From Littorina saxatilis (taxonomy: Eukaryota; Mollusca; Gastropoda; Littorinimorpha; Littorinidae): 64,000 nucleotides of DNA. Numbering within the stretch: position 1 is the stretch's first letter; every line of letters begins with the position of its first letter. The stretch lies in contig NC_090248.1 in the NCBI RefSeq assembly GCF_037325665.1, forward strand, positions 13,811,252 to 13,875,251. Direction: 5' to 3'. Below are positions 45,039 through 57,886 of the stretch, one piece after another. The notes beneath the pieces were generated by a model. It made no database searches. It was not told the origin of the DNA and worked only from the letters and a program-made list of their open reading frames with translations. Made by a program: the position numbers and the translations under genes.

Positions 45039-46006
45039 GTAGGCATGTTTTGGGCTTTTGTGTTGCTTTGGTGTATGTGTGTGTGTGTGTGTGTGTGTCT
45101 GTTCTATACCAGAAATAAACACACTGTTTGCTTGCTGTGGTGAAGTGACATTTTGTGATTTTTTTTTTAAATGAGCTAGTACAGTTGTAGCTTTTACAGC
45201 ATTTATTCATAACACAATCGCACTTGGCGCAGAGAGCAACCAGACCGTTCATTGTGGGTATGTGAACAAGTTAAGAGATCATGTCTTATCCCATTTTAAA
45301 GCCTGACCAGATCTTAGACGGTGAGCCAAATTGTTTTCATGAGAAGGAATGTGCCTTTCAGAGAAATCTATTAACTACAGTATTACTTTACAAAACATTT
45401 TAAGAAATGAAATGTGTTACAAGTAACAGCCATGGGGGTGATAGCCTGTAGGTGGAATAATAATCTTCAATTGCCCAGAAATGATTGTTATCTGGTCAAG
45501 AAATGCAAAGCATTTTGATGTTTGTGACGATTAGTTACTCTTTATCACGTTTGGTCCCTGATTTTGCTGTCCTTGTCTGCGTTGGGCAGGTGTGCGTCCA
45601 TGATGTCATTGCTATTGAAAACTAATCTGTACTGCAAAGTAAATGTACCCGTACATGACGTACATGGCAGTTGTCAACCGGGGGCCAGCCATGACTGGGA
45701 CTGATGTATCCACAGGCACTCGACACCAGGTGGGCGGGGCCAGTGGTTGGGGTGTGATTCCCTGCCTTACACCACCACAAAGTGTAGTATCAGCAGACAA
45801 GACTGAGCAGAACTTCTGCCCCCCCCCCCCCCTCACCAATTGACCACTCAGTGCCATGTGCCTGCAGCTGTATCATAAACACTTTGTGACAATAGTTGTT
45901 ACCTCCTTAGAACAGATCTTGTGATGCTCCTCAGTCAGTCAGTGTTTGATGGATGCTAACTGGTATACTTGACATAGTGTTCATATGAAAGTTTTATGTG
46001 TTGCAG

Positions 46007-46177
46007 CTCATCCAGATCACAGGTACACAAAGGAGCTGGTTACAGTGATAACATAGGCACATGGAACTGCTTATGGACTACTTTAGAAAGTGAGCGGTTA
46101 CAACCAAGACTCTTCCGTCAGGAAGGTCTGCGGAAGGGTGCTTGATCTGTTTCCTCGGACAGGCTTTTCAAGACTAG
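46007..46177 (+). ncRNA. Candidate spliced RNA, exon 4
   Basis: Acceptor ttttatgtgttgcag, donor AGACTAG|GTAGGT. 171 nt, all frames closed. Confidence 0.52.
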
Positions 46178-46252
46178 GTAGGTTAAACCACATGATTGGG
46201 CTTTAATTATGAATGCACTTCAAAATTCACTCTATTTCATTATCTTGTACAA

Positions 46253-46530
46253 CCCCCCGCGGGTTAGGGGGAAGAATTTACCCGATGCTCCCCAGCATGT
46301 CGTAAGAGGCGACTAACGGATTCTGTTTCTCCTTTTACCCTTGTTAAGTGTTTCTTGTATAGAATATAGTCAATGTTTGTAAAGATTTTAGTCAAGCAGT
46401 ATGTAAGAAATGTTAAGTCCTTTGTACTGGAAACTTGCATTCTCCCAGTAAGGTAATATATTGTACTGCGTTGCAAGCCCCTGGAGCAATTTTTTGATTA
46501 GTGCTTTTGTGAACAAGAAACAATTAACAA
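46253..46530 (+). mobile_element. SINE-like retroposon R, copy 2
   Basis: 'cccccgcgggttaggg' to 'gaacaagaaacaatta' matches copy 1 at 15,215 with very few changes but lacks the last ~50 bp and tail. Confidence 0.85.
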
Positions 46531-46630
46531 ATCTTCAATAGTACTGACCAAAGAAGAAGGTTTAATTGTGTGATCATGATTTGATACATATGCTTGACCC
46601 TGAAGATGTGTTTTATTTATTTTGTTTCAG

Positions 46631-46730
46631 AACAAAGTTTGGTGAAGTAGAAGCTACCGCTGTAGGCTGGTGTAAGGCTGAAGAAGAACCTCTGACAAGT
46701 CAATTTTCAAGCAACTGAGCACGAACCCAG
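46631..46730 (+). ncRNA. Candidate spliced RNA, exon 5
   Basis: Acceptor ttatttattttgtttcag, donor AACCCAG|GTACAAG. 100 nt, all frames closed. A possible last exon begins at 50,191 (ttgtttacag|ATGGAC) inside LINE debris, with AATAAA at about 50,788. Confidence 0.52.
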
Positions 46731-47026
46731 GTACAAGACACAGAGCTCTCTTTCTATCGGTCTGTTATTCATAGAATGACACTAACAGTGACACAAGTAA
46801 ATAATCTGTATCATTGTCTTGACCTCTAGAAATTTGGTAGAGAATAAGATGACTGATAGTATTATTTTGATTATTTCATGGTCATTACAGTGGCCTCCAC
46901 CCCTGCCCCTTTTAAGACACCCCAATCTAAGACTCCTTCCTATTAATGACCCTGTTTTCGCAGACTTCTTGTTCATAACATCTGTAAATTCACTCCCATT
47001 TTAAGACTTGCTCCATTTGGACTTGG

Positions 47027-47533
47027 ACTGGGTGGCCGAGTGGTAACGCAATTGCGCTCGGAAGCGAGAGGTTGCGAGTTCGACCCTGGGTCAGGGCGTT
47101 AGCAATTTTCTCCCACCTTCCCTAACCTAGGTGGTGGGTTCAAGTGCTATCTTTCGGATGAGACGAAAAACCGAGGTCCCTTCATGTACACTACATTGGG
47201 GTGTGCACGTTAAAGATCTCACGATTGACAAAAGGGTCTTTCCTGGCAAAATTGTATAGGCATATATAAAAATGTCCACCAAAATACCCGTGTGACTTGG
47301 AATAATAGGCCGTGAAAAGTAGGATATGCGCTGAAATGGCTGCGATCTGCTGGCCGATGTGAATGCGTGATGTATTGTGTAAAAAAAATTCCATCTCACA
47401 CGGCATAAATAAATCCCTGCGCCTTGAATATGTGCACGATATAAATTGCATAAAATAAAAAGATAAAATAAATCCCTGCTCTTAGAACTGTAACCACGGA
47501 ATACGCGCGATATAAGCCTCATATTGATTGATT
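47027..47533 (+). mobile_element. Modular tRNA-SINE, family 2, Leu/Ser-like head
   Basis: A box TGGCCGAGTGG, B box GAGTTCGACCC, the shared body, two tail modules (each ending in a 'gatataa' block) and (GATT)n. Plus orientation. Confidence 0.92.
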
Positions 47534-48261
47534 GATTTTAAGACCTGATTTTGCTTATTTTGGATTTCGAAAAAGAGAAAAACAAATTCCCACTCTGTAC
47601 AGAATTAAGCCAGGTTCATGATTTTTGTATGGACCAAGTTGAGAGATGGCATTTGTATAGGCCTGACCAGATCTGAGATGTTGAATCTAATTGCTTACGA
47701 AGAAAGCATTGTGTCATTATAGGCACACTACTTCTCGTCACCGTCTCAGTTCTGGCCAGGCTTTAACATAGGATAAGCTCATCCCTCAACTTTGTCACAT
47801 ATGAACAATCGACACACTGACTCTTGCTGTTGTGAGTTGACATTTTTTGATGAATTTATTTCTGGAAAAGGCACCATGCAGTGAGTAGTGCTGTTTCAGG
47901 GGTGGGGCTTTTCCGCGGATTTCCGCGGACACAACTTACGAATTCTGCTGGAGTAATCTATTTTTCCGCGTCACATTTCATTACAATATCTATGACTTGT
48001 TGACTGAATGATTTGGAGAGACGTGGAGATGAAACAGAACACTGGAGGCTTGAGAGTTAAATTGTGCTGACTGAAAACTCCTGATAACTAATAGTAATTT
48101 TGAGGGGGGGGGGGGGGGGGAGGTTGGGGAGTGTGGAGAATGTCTTTTTTGTCAGATTGCACAGATTTTAATGTACCATTTAACCAAAATTCGGGGTAAC
48201 ATGCCCCCGAACCCCCTGGAAAAAAAGGGATTTCCTCTTTTTTCATCACAAGAGAGTCCCA

Positions 48262-49400
48262 CCCCTGTGTTTACAGAATTCCTTGTTTAAAACTATCACT
48301 GTGCACAGAGGGAAGGGGGGGGGGGTGTATTTGACCACCCCTGCGTTTACAGAATTCCTTGTTTAAAACTATCACTGTGCACAGAGGGAAGGGGGGGGGG
48401 GGTGTAGTTGACCACCCCTGTGTTTACAGAATTCCTTGTTTAAAACTATCACTGTGCACAGAGGGAAGGGGGGGTGTATTTGACCACCCCTGTGTTTACA
48501 GAATTCCTTGTTTAAAACTATCATTGTGCACAGAGGGAAGAGGGGGGGGGGGGTGTATTTGACCACCCCTGTGTTTACAGAATTCCTTGTTTAAAACTAT
48601 CACTGTGCACAGAGGGAAGGGGGGGGGGTGTATTTGACCACCCCTGTGTTTATAGAATTCCTTGTTTAAAACTATCACTGTGCACAGAGGGAAGGGGGGG
48701 GGGGGTGTATTTGACCACCCCTGTGTTTACAGAATTCCTTGTTTAAAACTATCACTGTGCACAGAGAGAAGGGGGGGGGGGGGGGTGGATTTGACCACCC
48801 CTGTGTTTACAGCAGAATTCCTTGTTTAAAACTATTACTGTGCACAGAGGGAAGGGGGGGGGGGTGTATTTGACCACCCCTGTGTTTACAGAATTCCTTG
48901 TTTAAAACTATCACTGTGCACAGAGGGAAGGGGGGGGGGGGGTGTATTTGACCACCCGTGTGTTTACAGAATTCCTTGTTTAAAACTATCACTGTGCACA
49001 GAGGGAAGGGGGGGGGGGTGTATTTGACAACCCCTGTGTTTACAGAATTCCTTGTTTAAAACTATCACTGTGCACAGAGGGAAGGGGGGTGTATTTGACC
49101 ACCCCTGTGTTTACAGAATTCCTTGTTTAAAACTATCACTGTGCACAGAGGGAAGGGGGGGGGGGGGGTGTATTCGACCACCCCTGTGTTTACAGAATTC
49201 CTTGTTTAAAACTATCACTGTGCACAGAGGGAAGGGGGGGGGGGGTGTATTTGACCACCCCTGTGTTAGAATTCCTTGTTTAAAACTATCACTGTGCACA
49301 GAGGGAAGGGGGGGGTGTATTTGACCACCCCTGTGTTTACAGAATTCCTTGTTTAAAACTATCACTGTGCACAGAGGGGGGGGGGGGGGGGGGGTGTATG
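48262..49400. repeat. Minisatellite with poly-G run, 15 copies
   Basis: Fifteen units of about 68-83 bp: 'agaattccttgtttaaaac', 'tatcactgtgcacagaggg', then a G run varying from 6 to about 17, then 'tgtatttgaccacccctgtg'. Length differences between units lie almost entirely in the G run. Short open frames on both strands come from the repeat. Confidence 0.97.
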
Positions 49401-50189
49401 TGACCAAGTGAAGTGCATTGCTACATAATAAAATGAGCAAATCCGTCCCGTGAAGAAAACTTCTGCTTACTTAATTGTCAGATTTGCCAAGGCGTGTACA
49501 TGAAATAAGATTATCATTCTAAATGCTGAATCAACATTCTGACTGTTTCCTATGAAACCAGGCTTGATTTTTGGTATGAATCCAAGTTAAGGGATAGCAT
49601 GTGTAAAAGCAGAATTGTGTACAGAGGCAGCTTTGTGTTATTAAAGGCCGGCTGCTTTTCGTGAACACAGTTTGGCTCACATCTCACATCACCTGCCAGG
49701 CTTTTTTTTTTTTTTTTAAATTTTACCATGGGATAAGACTATCCCTCCATTTAAGCACATACCAGCAATAAACACAGTGGTTACTTGTGATGAACTAGTG
49801 GCAAGACAAATGATTTAAGCATCACATAACCTTCCAAAGTGAAGTCAAGTTATGTGTCTGTGCCAGTGTGTGTGTGCATGTGTGTGTGTCAGCATAGAAT
49901 GTTGAGGACAGTTCGATGGTAAATAACCCTGACAATTTTAGCCTATGATTGTGCCTACATTGTGGCAGGATTGGATGTGGATCTTCAAAAGCCTAAGTTA
50001 ACAAAAAAGTATGTAAAAGTACATTTTGAATAGTAGTTTTTTTCTCAGAGGGAAGATACCACAAGATATGATCGTTCCACTGCATGTATGCCACATAACT
50101 AAAACAAAAATTAAATGTTATTTTAATCGTCTTTTGGGTAAAACAAATACACCATCAATATATTATAATAATGATCTTGCTTGTTTACA

Positions 50190-50580
50190 GATGGACAACA
50201 GCTACTGCCAGGACCAGGTTACGCATAAAGAAAACAGTCAACACTTGGCTGGTGCTGCAGCTTCTTTGATGTCTATTTTTTTTTTTTTTAAGACAGACAG
50301 CTACCAGCTCATTCAAGACCATAGCCCCATCTTACTCACGCAGAACAGACAGCCATCTTTCGCCTTTGCACAGAACACTGCTGTCTGAAGGTACACATCA
50401 AAAGGATAGGTTTTGCACCTACAGCGTGCGACTGTGGCTAGGGTAGGAAGAACAGACTCTGCAACACGTTCTGAGAGGGTGGCCTTTTCTTGCCACCCGT
50501 ACCCCTGTGCAACAAGACTTGGCCAGAGAGCACACATCCAAATGCAAACACTGAACACTGAAGAGGAAGAAGAAGAAGAA
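50190..50580 (+). mobile_element. Decayed LINE tail (same family as 14,284)
   Basis: Reads EQTAIFRLCTEHCCLKVHIKR and then ACDCG, aligned with EQAIIFRLRTGHCCLKAHLRR...CDCGEG of the 14-kb copy, with stops and frame changes. Ends in (GAA)n. Possibly recruited as last exon of the candidate RNA. Confidence 0.75.
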
Positions 50581-50999
50581 GGTGCCCACACAGAAGGACA
50601 TAAATCTACTTTAAGGGCACACAAGTTTACAGCAGTTTATTGAATTGTAGCAGATTATAGGGAGAAAATGAACAAGCTAAATAGGCTGTACAGTACTTCA
50701 CTTGAACAATGTATAAAGTTCCCTGTAGAACATTTACAGATCACAAGACATTGTGTTTTCTTTTGTTTACAATACAAATGTTTCATAATAAAAAGATGTG
50801 CACTAGGCAAGATCCTTAAAATGTAAAACTAGTAGTGTGACAATTTTGAATTGTTCAGAGATGGTTTTTCTTCAGTGGTAAATGTTTTAGCTTTTTTATA
50901 AGATCCCGTTAGTGAAGCATACTATAAAACCTTGACCTTCCAAACTGTGTTAGCACCCTGGGCTGCGATCATTGTGTTGAGCTACTTAAAGGCACAGTG

Positions 51000-51570
51000 C
51001 AGCTTACAGCCTTCGTTTTGCGTTTTTGTTGCAGCTGAGTGCATTTACAGTTCAAAAATCCTCCTATGGTAGTAAAACAAACCCAAAACTACCCAACGAC
51101 GACATCTGTGAAGCTCGACAGTTTCTTGTTCACGCGAGTGCATAAATTAACCTAGTTATTACGTGGTGTTTGGTCGGAGTTCGATTCAACTGAGTGATTC
51201 CGGCCTCCATTTTGTTTTATACAAACTCATGATGATGTCTGACATAGTTTGCTAGTGACGTGTCTTTTTGTGCATGATGTGGTGATCTACCTGATCTAAA
51301 TTTAGATCCAAAAATAGGTCAAGACCAGCCGGGTCCGAGTACAAAATTGATTCGTAAAAAAATCGCAGTTCTTGACTCTTTGGGTGCAAGTCAATGAAAC
51401 TTGGTAGTTCTTCTAACAGATAGCTGCCTGAGGTATGACTAAAAGCCCCAGGGGCTCCGTGCACCTGAATTTGACAAGTTCAGTACCTTCAGCAAGCGCA
51501 AGTACAGTAGAGAAGCTCTTGACACACTGAAAAAGGCCTACTACGAGCAAACGGAAAAAAATCAGTGATG
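51000..51570 (+). other. Possible repeat ending in a coding-like stretch
   Basis: Sequence from 'aaaggcacagtgcagctta' looks like a dispersed element. At 51,451-51,570 a frame reads LRAPEFDKFSTFSKRKYSRE then ALDTLKKAYYEQTEKNQ and a stop. It has the look of a helix-turn-helix start (pipsqueak/CENP-B-like transposase or similar), but I cannot confirm this. Confidence 0.3.
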
Positions 51571-52146
51571 CATGTGCTTTTGATGTAATCTTCTTTGACA
51601 TTATGATGACTACAAAAACTGACTTGATGTGTTTTGTTTGTGAATGATGGATATATGTGCATGATTGCGTTTCGCAGACACAGTTGTCATGTGCGTTGTA
51701 ATTGGCGACGAATGCTGGATGATTACTATTTTTGTACCAGGATTACTATTTTTGGGGCTGAGCATTACTCCAAAACACTTATGGGGGTAAACAGGTCTGC
51801 AGCACAACTACAAATGTAGAAATGTCGTTTGCATTTTGTATATTTTAAAAGGTTATTTTTGTGCACAGAACATACATCTGCAGGGAGGTTTGGAGGGTGA
51901 AGTTAGGATCTGTTAGGAGGCATACAGCATCACACTCATTTTGTGTGTGTGTATTTTGTGTTGACAGATAAGACACTGTCATTCCAGCAGAAACCTGTGA
52001 TGATGCACATTTTATTGAAGTGACCAGCTGAAATTGTATGTACGTTGTTATGAAATTGACAAATGATCCCTGCTTTGCAATCCTGGGTTAATGATATTGC
52101 CAAAATTAAAACGTGGAGGAAAAAGTGAGTGTAAACCTATTCTTGT

Positions 52147-52191
52147 GGTGGTGGTGGTGGTGGTGTGTGTGTGTGTCTGGTTAGTGTGTGT
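52147..52191. repeat. (GGT)n and (GT)n
   Basis: Short trinucleotide then dinucleotide run; a CA run also lies at 52,619-52,651. Otherwise 51,570-53,380 shows nothing recognisable. Confidence 0.85.
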
Positions 52192-52617
52192 TTGAGTGTG
52201 TGTTAAACAAACAACGACAAACAACACCAAACCTACATCAAACAAGCACAACAAAAACAAATTACACAAAAAAATGGCAAAAATCAGAATATCAACTGAG
52301 AAAAAAAAACGTGGCTGAATGCAATACTTATTATAACTTAAAAAGTAAAAGTGTGCGTGTGGATGTGTGCGTATGTTTGAGTGTTTTAAACAAACAACAA
52401 ACCTAAATTAAAGAAGCACAACAAACAAACAAAAAACCTGGCAAAGTTCTGAACATTAACACAATGCTGCTTTCTGCTTTGAGGGGAGGAATAAAATGAC
52501 TGAAGCCGGACTGCCGAGAGGAGGAAGGAGGGGGAAAAGAACACGCAGACATGAAAACACACACAACTCCATGACAGATAAACTGCTTATGTTCAAAAAT
52601 CAAGAATATTTAAGCGT

Positions 52618-52651
<34 letters not shown>

Positions 52652-53379
52652 TCTCCTCGTGAAAGTAAAGGTAAACTCGAACTTGAAGGTAAGTATAAAT
52701 GTTTGATATGGAAGAAACCTGTGATAAAAGTCTTTGTATAAATCATCGGTACCAACAAAATTCAGTTGCCACAACGCGTAAAAAGGACATACTGTAGTTT
52801 CAAATTAGTAACAATCTAAGCCATTTTAATCAGCACTGGTCACGGTCCGGCAAGCACTAACAGATACAACAGCACGTGTATGCATCTTGAAGTAATAAGA
52901 CCTTGAAGTAGGCCTAGAGTTTACACTATGCATTATGTAATGCTTTAATTCAGCTGCCTAACTGTGGAACTTTGCAAATGTGTGAGGACCGTTTCACAAA
53001 ACAGACAAAACACCCTCTCAGTTATTTACACAAATCAGTTCCAGAATGTGCGTGTTCCTTTTCCGTCTCTACAAATTAATGTTATCTGGGGGGAAAACGA
53101 ATCATTGTCGCTTCCGCCCTCAGTTATAATTGCCTGAGCATAATAGGAAATGCAACAGGTGTAGTCTTCCGCCTGATTTTTAGTCAAGATATTTCGACAC
53201 AGAATGCTTCTTTCTTTTTTCTTTGTATGTTGACAAGCTTACATACAATCATTTATGCAACACTGACAATAAGACCAGACCAGAGTTGTGATTGAAATGG
53301 GCAGTTTATTTAATAAAGCTCCAGAATGAATAAAAATACATGACAAAATAAGGTGGTCCCGCTGTACAAAGCCGGTTAC

Positions 53380-53419
53380 CAAACACACACACACACCAAC
53401 ACACACAAACACACTCACG

Positions 53420-53502
<83 letters not shown>
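53380..53502. repeat. (CA)n microsatellite
   Basis: CA run broken once by 'tga'. Confidence 0.97.
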
Positions 53503-53505
<3 letters not shown>

Positions 53506-53884
53506 ACATTGTACAACTTACTGTCACATTCAAGCGGGAACACCAAACAAAACGTATCATCAAATGAAACAACATTTTAAGTGGTCAACTGAGCAGATGA
53601 CCACAAACCACACTTGAAATCTTCACATTTTAACACTTTCTCCTGTATCCACAAAAGTCATTTATGCTGACTAGATAATGACATAATAAAATGACATCAA
53701 TAAAACCATTCCCTTTTTTATTTTAAAGAAAAACAAGAAAATTAAAATAACGCAAAGAACTGATGCTCAGTAAGGTTGGGTATCGATCTCAAATGTGTGC
53801 ATAGCTAATTACATGTAACCGGCATGGACTGGGGCTAGAATTGGCCTTTCTGTCAGGCAACTCGGCCTCTAATTGGTTTTATAT

Positions 53885-54935
53885 TGTCTGATCCCCCTCC
53901 AGAAAAAAACAATACCATTTGCCCCGTGCTTCTGCGCCCACAAAAAATATTCGGGAATAAGAAAAGTTCAAATTTTAGGCACCCCACATACAACCCTAAT
54001 TGTCAGTCAATTACTTTACTGCAATCAACGTTGATTTTAAAGTACCATGTCATTATTATTTTGGAGATAGATTTGAAAAAGTCCATAATTGCAGACTGCG
54101 TATTGGTATGAGTGATTTGAATTTTGATTTATGTCAGTGGCACCTCAAGGAATGCCCCAAATGTGAGTGCGGTTACCCAAGGGAGACTGCTGAGCACTAT
54201 TTGTTGCATTGACCCTTGTGTAGAGATGTACGATTATTGTCAATTGATAACTGATTATAAGTTCATTGAAATATTATTGAAAGGCATCCCGCAATATTCC
54301 CGGAATGTCAATCAGACCATATTCATAACTGTACAAGAATTTATTAAGACAAACAGGCATGTTCCGTACATGAGCCTCTACATTTTATTCATAATGTTCA
54401 TTTGACACTGTCATGAGACAAATGCTGCCTGACCAATTGTTCTTCGTAATTTCTCTCGTGTTTTGTGTCCTTGTTTCGACTTATCGATTATGGCCCAATC
54501 GTTATGTAATTTAGTGCCATTTTCGCCGATCACCAAAATGTATTAACTTTGCGTGTGTGTCTTCTGTGCATTTAATATTATTGTGACGTGACCCACTCTT
54601 CCAACATTTCTGGCGCTCCAAGTCTTCGTCGTCCTTTTTTTTCCCCCTTATGCTGAATTCTGTTCTCTCGTACCCCATTTCTTTTTGTTTCTTGTTTTTA
54701 CCCCCACCAAGTTCTGTACTACCACCCCCTCCATTTTTTGATTGCTTGCGCATCAGGTTTGTCTGTTTGTTTTCGTTGTCTGAAATGAGTAAATGTATCT
54801 AGTCCGCCATCATGCTAAACTTTGTTATGTACATACCAGGATGACTTAAAATAAGCATTTATGCTTGAGTTATCTTAAAAAAACAATGCATTGTTTCTGT
54901 CATGATAACAAATTGAATAAAGTTTTGTAAACCAA
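53885..54935 (+). mobile_element. Decayed LINE 3' end, another family
   Basis: Around 54,050-54,215 a frame reads HYYFGDRFEKVHNCRLRIG, MSDLNFDLCQWHLKE, CPKCECGYPRETAEHYLLH. The C-x-C-G...ETAEH-x-L-L-H pattern is the knuckle at the end of ORF2 in CR1/L2-like elements. The rest is broken. A plausible 3' end is at AATAAAG near 54,915. Confidence 0.6.
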
Positions 54936-55137
54936 TGGACTGATTATAGTTGACCCTGATATGTGATTACGGGATAGTGTCACATTAATTTATTTCTACT
55001 TTCACTTGTACTTTTGTACTTAAAACAAATCACTGAAATGTAAAAGTTATTATTTTTTCCATTGTGAAGTGTCGTCAGTCTCCTCAAGGTAATGCAGTCA
55101 AACTCAACCAAAAGTTGGAGGGGCTTCTTCATACTTT

Positions 55138-55138
<1 letters not shown>

Positions 55139-55168
<30 letters not shown>
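55139..55168. repeat. (GT)n
   Basis: Short pure GT run. Confidence 0.9.
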
Positions 55169-55628
55169 ATTTCTTTTGACACTATGCACGTTTGTATATA
55201 TAACCGCCTGTGCACAAAAAGAAGAACATAATCGAATCTTATCATTCATTTTCGCTTAATTGATTGATTGGTATGCATGTTTCTAACAGTGACCGTTACC
55301 AAAGTGAGTATAGTGCGCTTCCCAAGCATAAAACGGTGCATGACTCTGGATTTGCGTCTGAGATATTGACACATCACTGTGAGAAAAAGCGTTAATGAAA
55401 AAAGAAGACTATTTATTTTCCTTGAGCATTATCTTAAAGTGGTGTGCCAAAAACTTTTAAATTCAAAAATTCAATATTTAACTTTAGGAAAAGCACTGTA
55501 GAGAGAAAACCACGCTTGTGTGTTCAGAATAGTCTCCATGTGGTATCAATATAAATGATTCAAATGTATGGAAGAGAAGCTGTTTCTGCTGGATTAATAC
55601 ACACACACAATTGTGCACTCACACATAA

Positions 55629-55649
55629 GCATGCATGCATGCATGCATG

Positions 55650-55705
<56 letters not shown>
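55629..55705. repeat. (CATG)n and (CA)n
   Basis: GCATGCATG run followed by a pure CA run. Confidence 0.95.
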
Positions 55706-55709
<4 letters not shown>

Positions 55710-56030
55710 ACAAATTCATTATGACAAAACCAAATACGAAGTCCTATTTCACAAATTTTATATCTTCTCCTTTTCACCATATACAAATACAGTCACGGAG
55801 TACATTTATAAGGCCAAATTATTAAGAAATATTATTTTCTGTGCTTGAATTACCCAGTGTGTAGCATGATCACCACGAAGGTACAATTCACAGAAGTTGA
55901 GTAATCACTTTACAAAACCCATACCAGTACCACATTGTTATGTTAAATCCTATTTATTAACCCACACAAATAGAAGAAGATAGCTTTGTGAAGACTTTCA
56001 TTTTCCAACCAAATGCTGTTCAAAGATTAT

Positions 56031-56260
56031 TCTTTCTTTCTATATTTGGTGTTTAACGTCGTTTTCAACCGTTCAAGGTTATATCGCGACGGGGAAAGAG
56101 GGGGGGGATGGGGGATGGGATAGAGCCACTTGTTAATTGTTTCTTGTTCACAAAAGCACTAATCTAAAAATTGCTCCAGGGGCTTGCAACGTAGTACAAT
56201 ATACTACCTTACTGGGAGAATGCAAGTTTCCAGTACAAAGGACTTTAACATTTCTTACAT
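56031..56260 (-). mobile_element. SINE-like retroposon R, copy 3 (5' part missing)
   Basis: Reverse copy starting at the (CTTT)n tail; it matches R up to 'cttacata', where the family-2 SINE begins. Confidence 0.8.
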
Positions 56261-56766
56261 ACCAATCAATATGAGGCTTATATTGCGCGTATTCTGTGGG
56301 TACAGTTCTAAGCTCGGGGATTTTATTTTAATTTTATTTTATGCAATTTATATCGCGCACATATTCAAGGCACAGGGATTTATTTATGCCGTGTGAGATG
56401 GAATATTGTTTTACACAATACATCACGCATTCACATCGGCCAGCAGATCGCAGCCATTTCGGCGCATATCCTGCTTTTCACGGCCTATTATTCCAAGTCA
56501 CACGGGTATTTTGGTGGACATTTTTATGAAAATTTATCTATGCCTATACAATTTTGCCAGGAAAGACCCTTTTGTCAATCGTGGGATCTTTAACGTGCAC
56601 ACCCCAATGTAGTGTACACGAAGGGACCTCGGTTTTTCGTCTCATCCGAAAGACTTGAACCCACCACCTAGGTTAGGAAAGGGGGCAGAAAATTGCTAAC
56701 GCCCTGACCCAGGGTCGAACTCGCAACCTCTCGCTTCCGAGCGCAAGTGCGTTACCACTCGGCCAC
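56261..56766 (-). mobile_element. Modular tRNA-SINE, family 2, Leu/Ser-like head
   Basis: Reverse-orientation copy. The head at the right end has both pol III boxes, and two tail modules are visible at 56,262-56,390. It abuts the truncated R element on its left. Confidence 0.9.
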
Positions 56767-56982
56767 TGACACGATACACCAACACGATATTAGCACTCCA
56801 GATTTTTATCTCGCAGTTTTTCTGAAGGACTTTGCATTTGAAAACTATTCTCAGACAAAATATGAGTTTAAACTGCAAGTACATGTACAGGGAGTCTGAA
56901 GGGTTCAAGTCGGATGAGATAGACTACTGTTGTGGCAATCTTCGAATTTGAAAATCATTTTTTTAAAAGAGTAAAACTCATA

Positions 56983-57365
56983 GTTCTTCTTCTTCTTCGC
57001 TCATGGGCTGAAACTCCCACGTTCACTCACAAATTTGCACGAGTGGATTTTTACGTGTATGACCGTTTTTACCCCACCATTCAGGCAGCCATACGCCGCT
57101 TTCGGGGGAAGCATGCAGGGTATTTTTGTGTTTCTATAACCCACCAAACTCTGACATGGGTTACAGGATCTTTTCCGTGCGCACTTGGTCTTGTGCTTGC
57201 GTGTACACACGAAGGAGGATAAGGCACTAGCAGGTCTGCACATAAGCAATGACCTTGGAGATCAGAAAATTCTCCACCTTTAACCTACCAGGCGGCCGCG
57301 ATTTTGACTCATGACCTTCTGAATAGGAGGCCGATGTCTTATCCACAAGAACACCGAGCCCGTCC
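56983..57365 (-). mobile_element. SINE, family 3, decayed tRNA head
   Basis: On the minus strand 'gtggataagacatcgg' and 'ggtcatgagtcaaaatcgcgg' resemble A and B boxes. The body holds 'ccaccattcaggcagccatacgccg' and ends in (GAA)n. A 5'-truncated relative lies at 10,800-10,935. Confidence 0.65.
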
Positions 57366-57542
57366 AAACTCCTAGTAAAAACAACAACTGCAAATCTGGG
57401 AGCAAAATGTAAACGGTTACAGTTTCAACTATCCTTCCCCTTTATATCAGCATTTTTGGAAACCTAAACGAAAGAGAATTCAAGAACAACAGTCACGGAT
57501 TCAGATTTAAAAAAACAAATGGTAACTATGCTTTTTGGAAAT

Positions 57543-57886
57543 TCTTTCTTTAATTGGTGTTTAACGAAGGTTATATCGCGACAGGGAAAGGGGGGGAGAT
57601 GGGATAGAGCCACTTGTTAATTGTTTCTTGTTCACAAAAGCACTAATAAAAAAAATGCTCCAGGGGCTTGCAACGTAGTACAATATACTACCTTACTGGG
57701 AGAATGCAAGTTTCCAGTACAAAGGACTTAACATTTCTTACATACTGCTTGACTAAAATCTGTACAAACATTGACTATATAAGAAACACTTAACAAGGGT
57801 AAAAGGAGAAACAGAATCCGTTAGTCGCCTCTTACGACATGCTGGGGAGCATCGGGTAAATTCTTCCCCCTAACCCGCGGGGGGTC
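57543..57886 (-). mobile_element. SINE-like retroposon R, copy 4
   Basis: Complete reverse copy with 12-bp duplication CTTTTTGGAAAT at 57,531-57,542 and 57,887-57,898. Confidence 0.9.

Larger units (their letters stand above)
43330..45370 (+). repeat. Dispersed repeat D, intronic copies
   Basis: Blocks such as 'ctgatttttggtatgaatccaag', 'agcctgaccagatcttagac', 'gagccaaattgttttcatgag' and 'gcatagaatgttgaggacagt' recur in the introns here and at 47,570-47,880, 49,540-50,000 and 16,240-16,720. The units are old and diverged. Confidence 0.5.
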
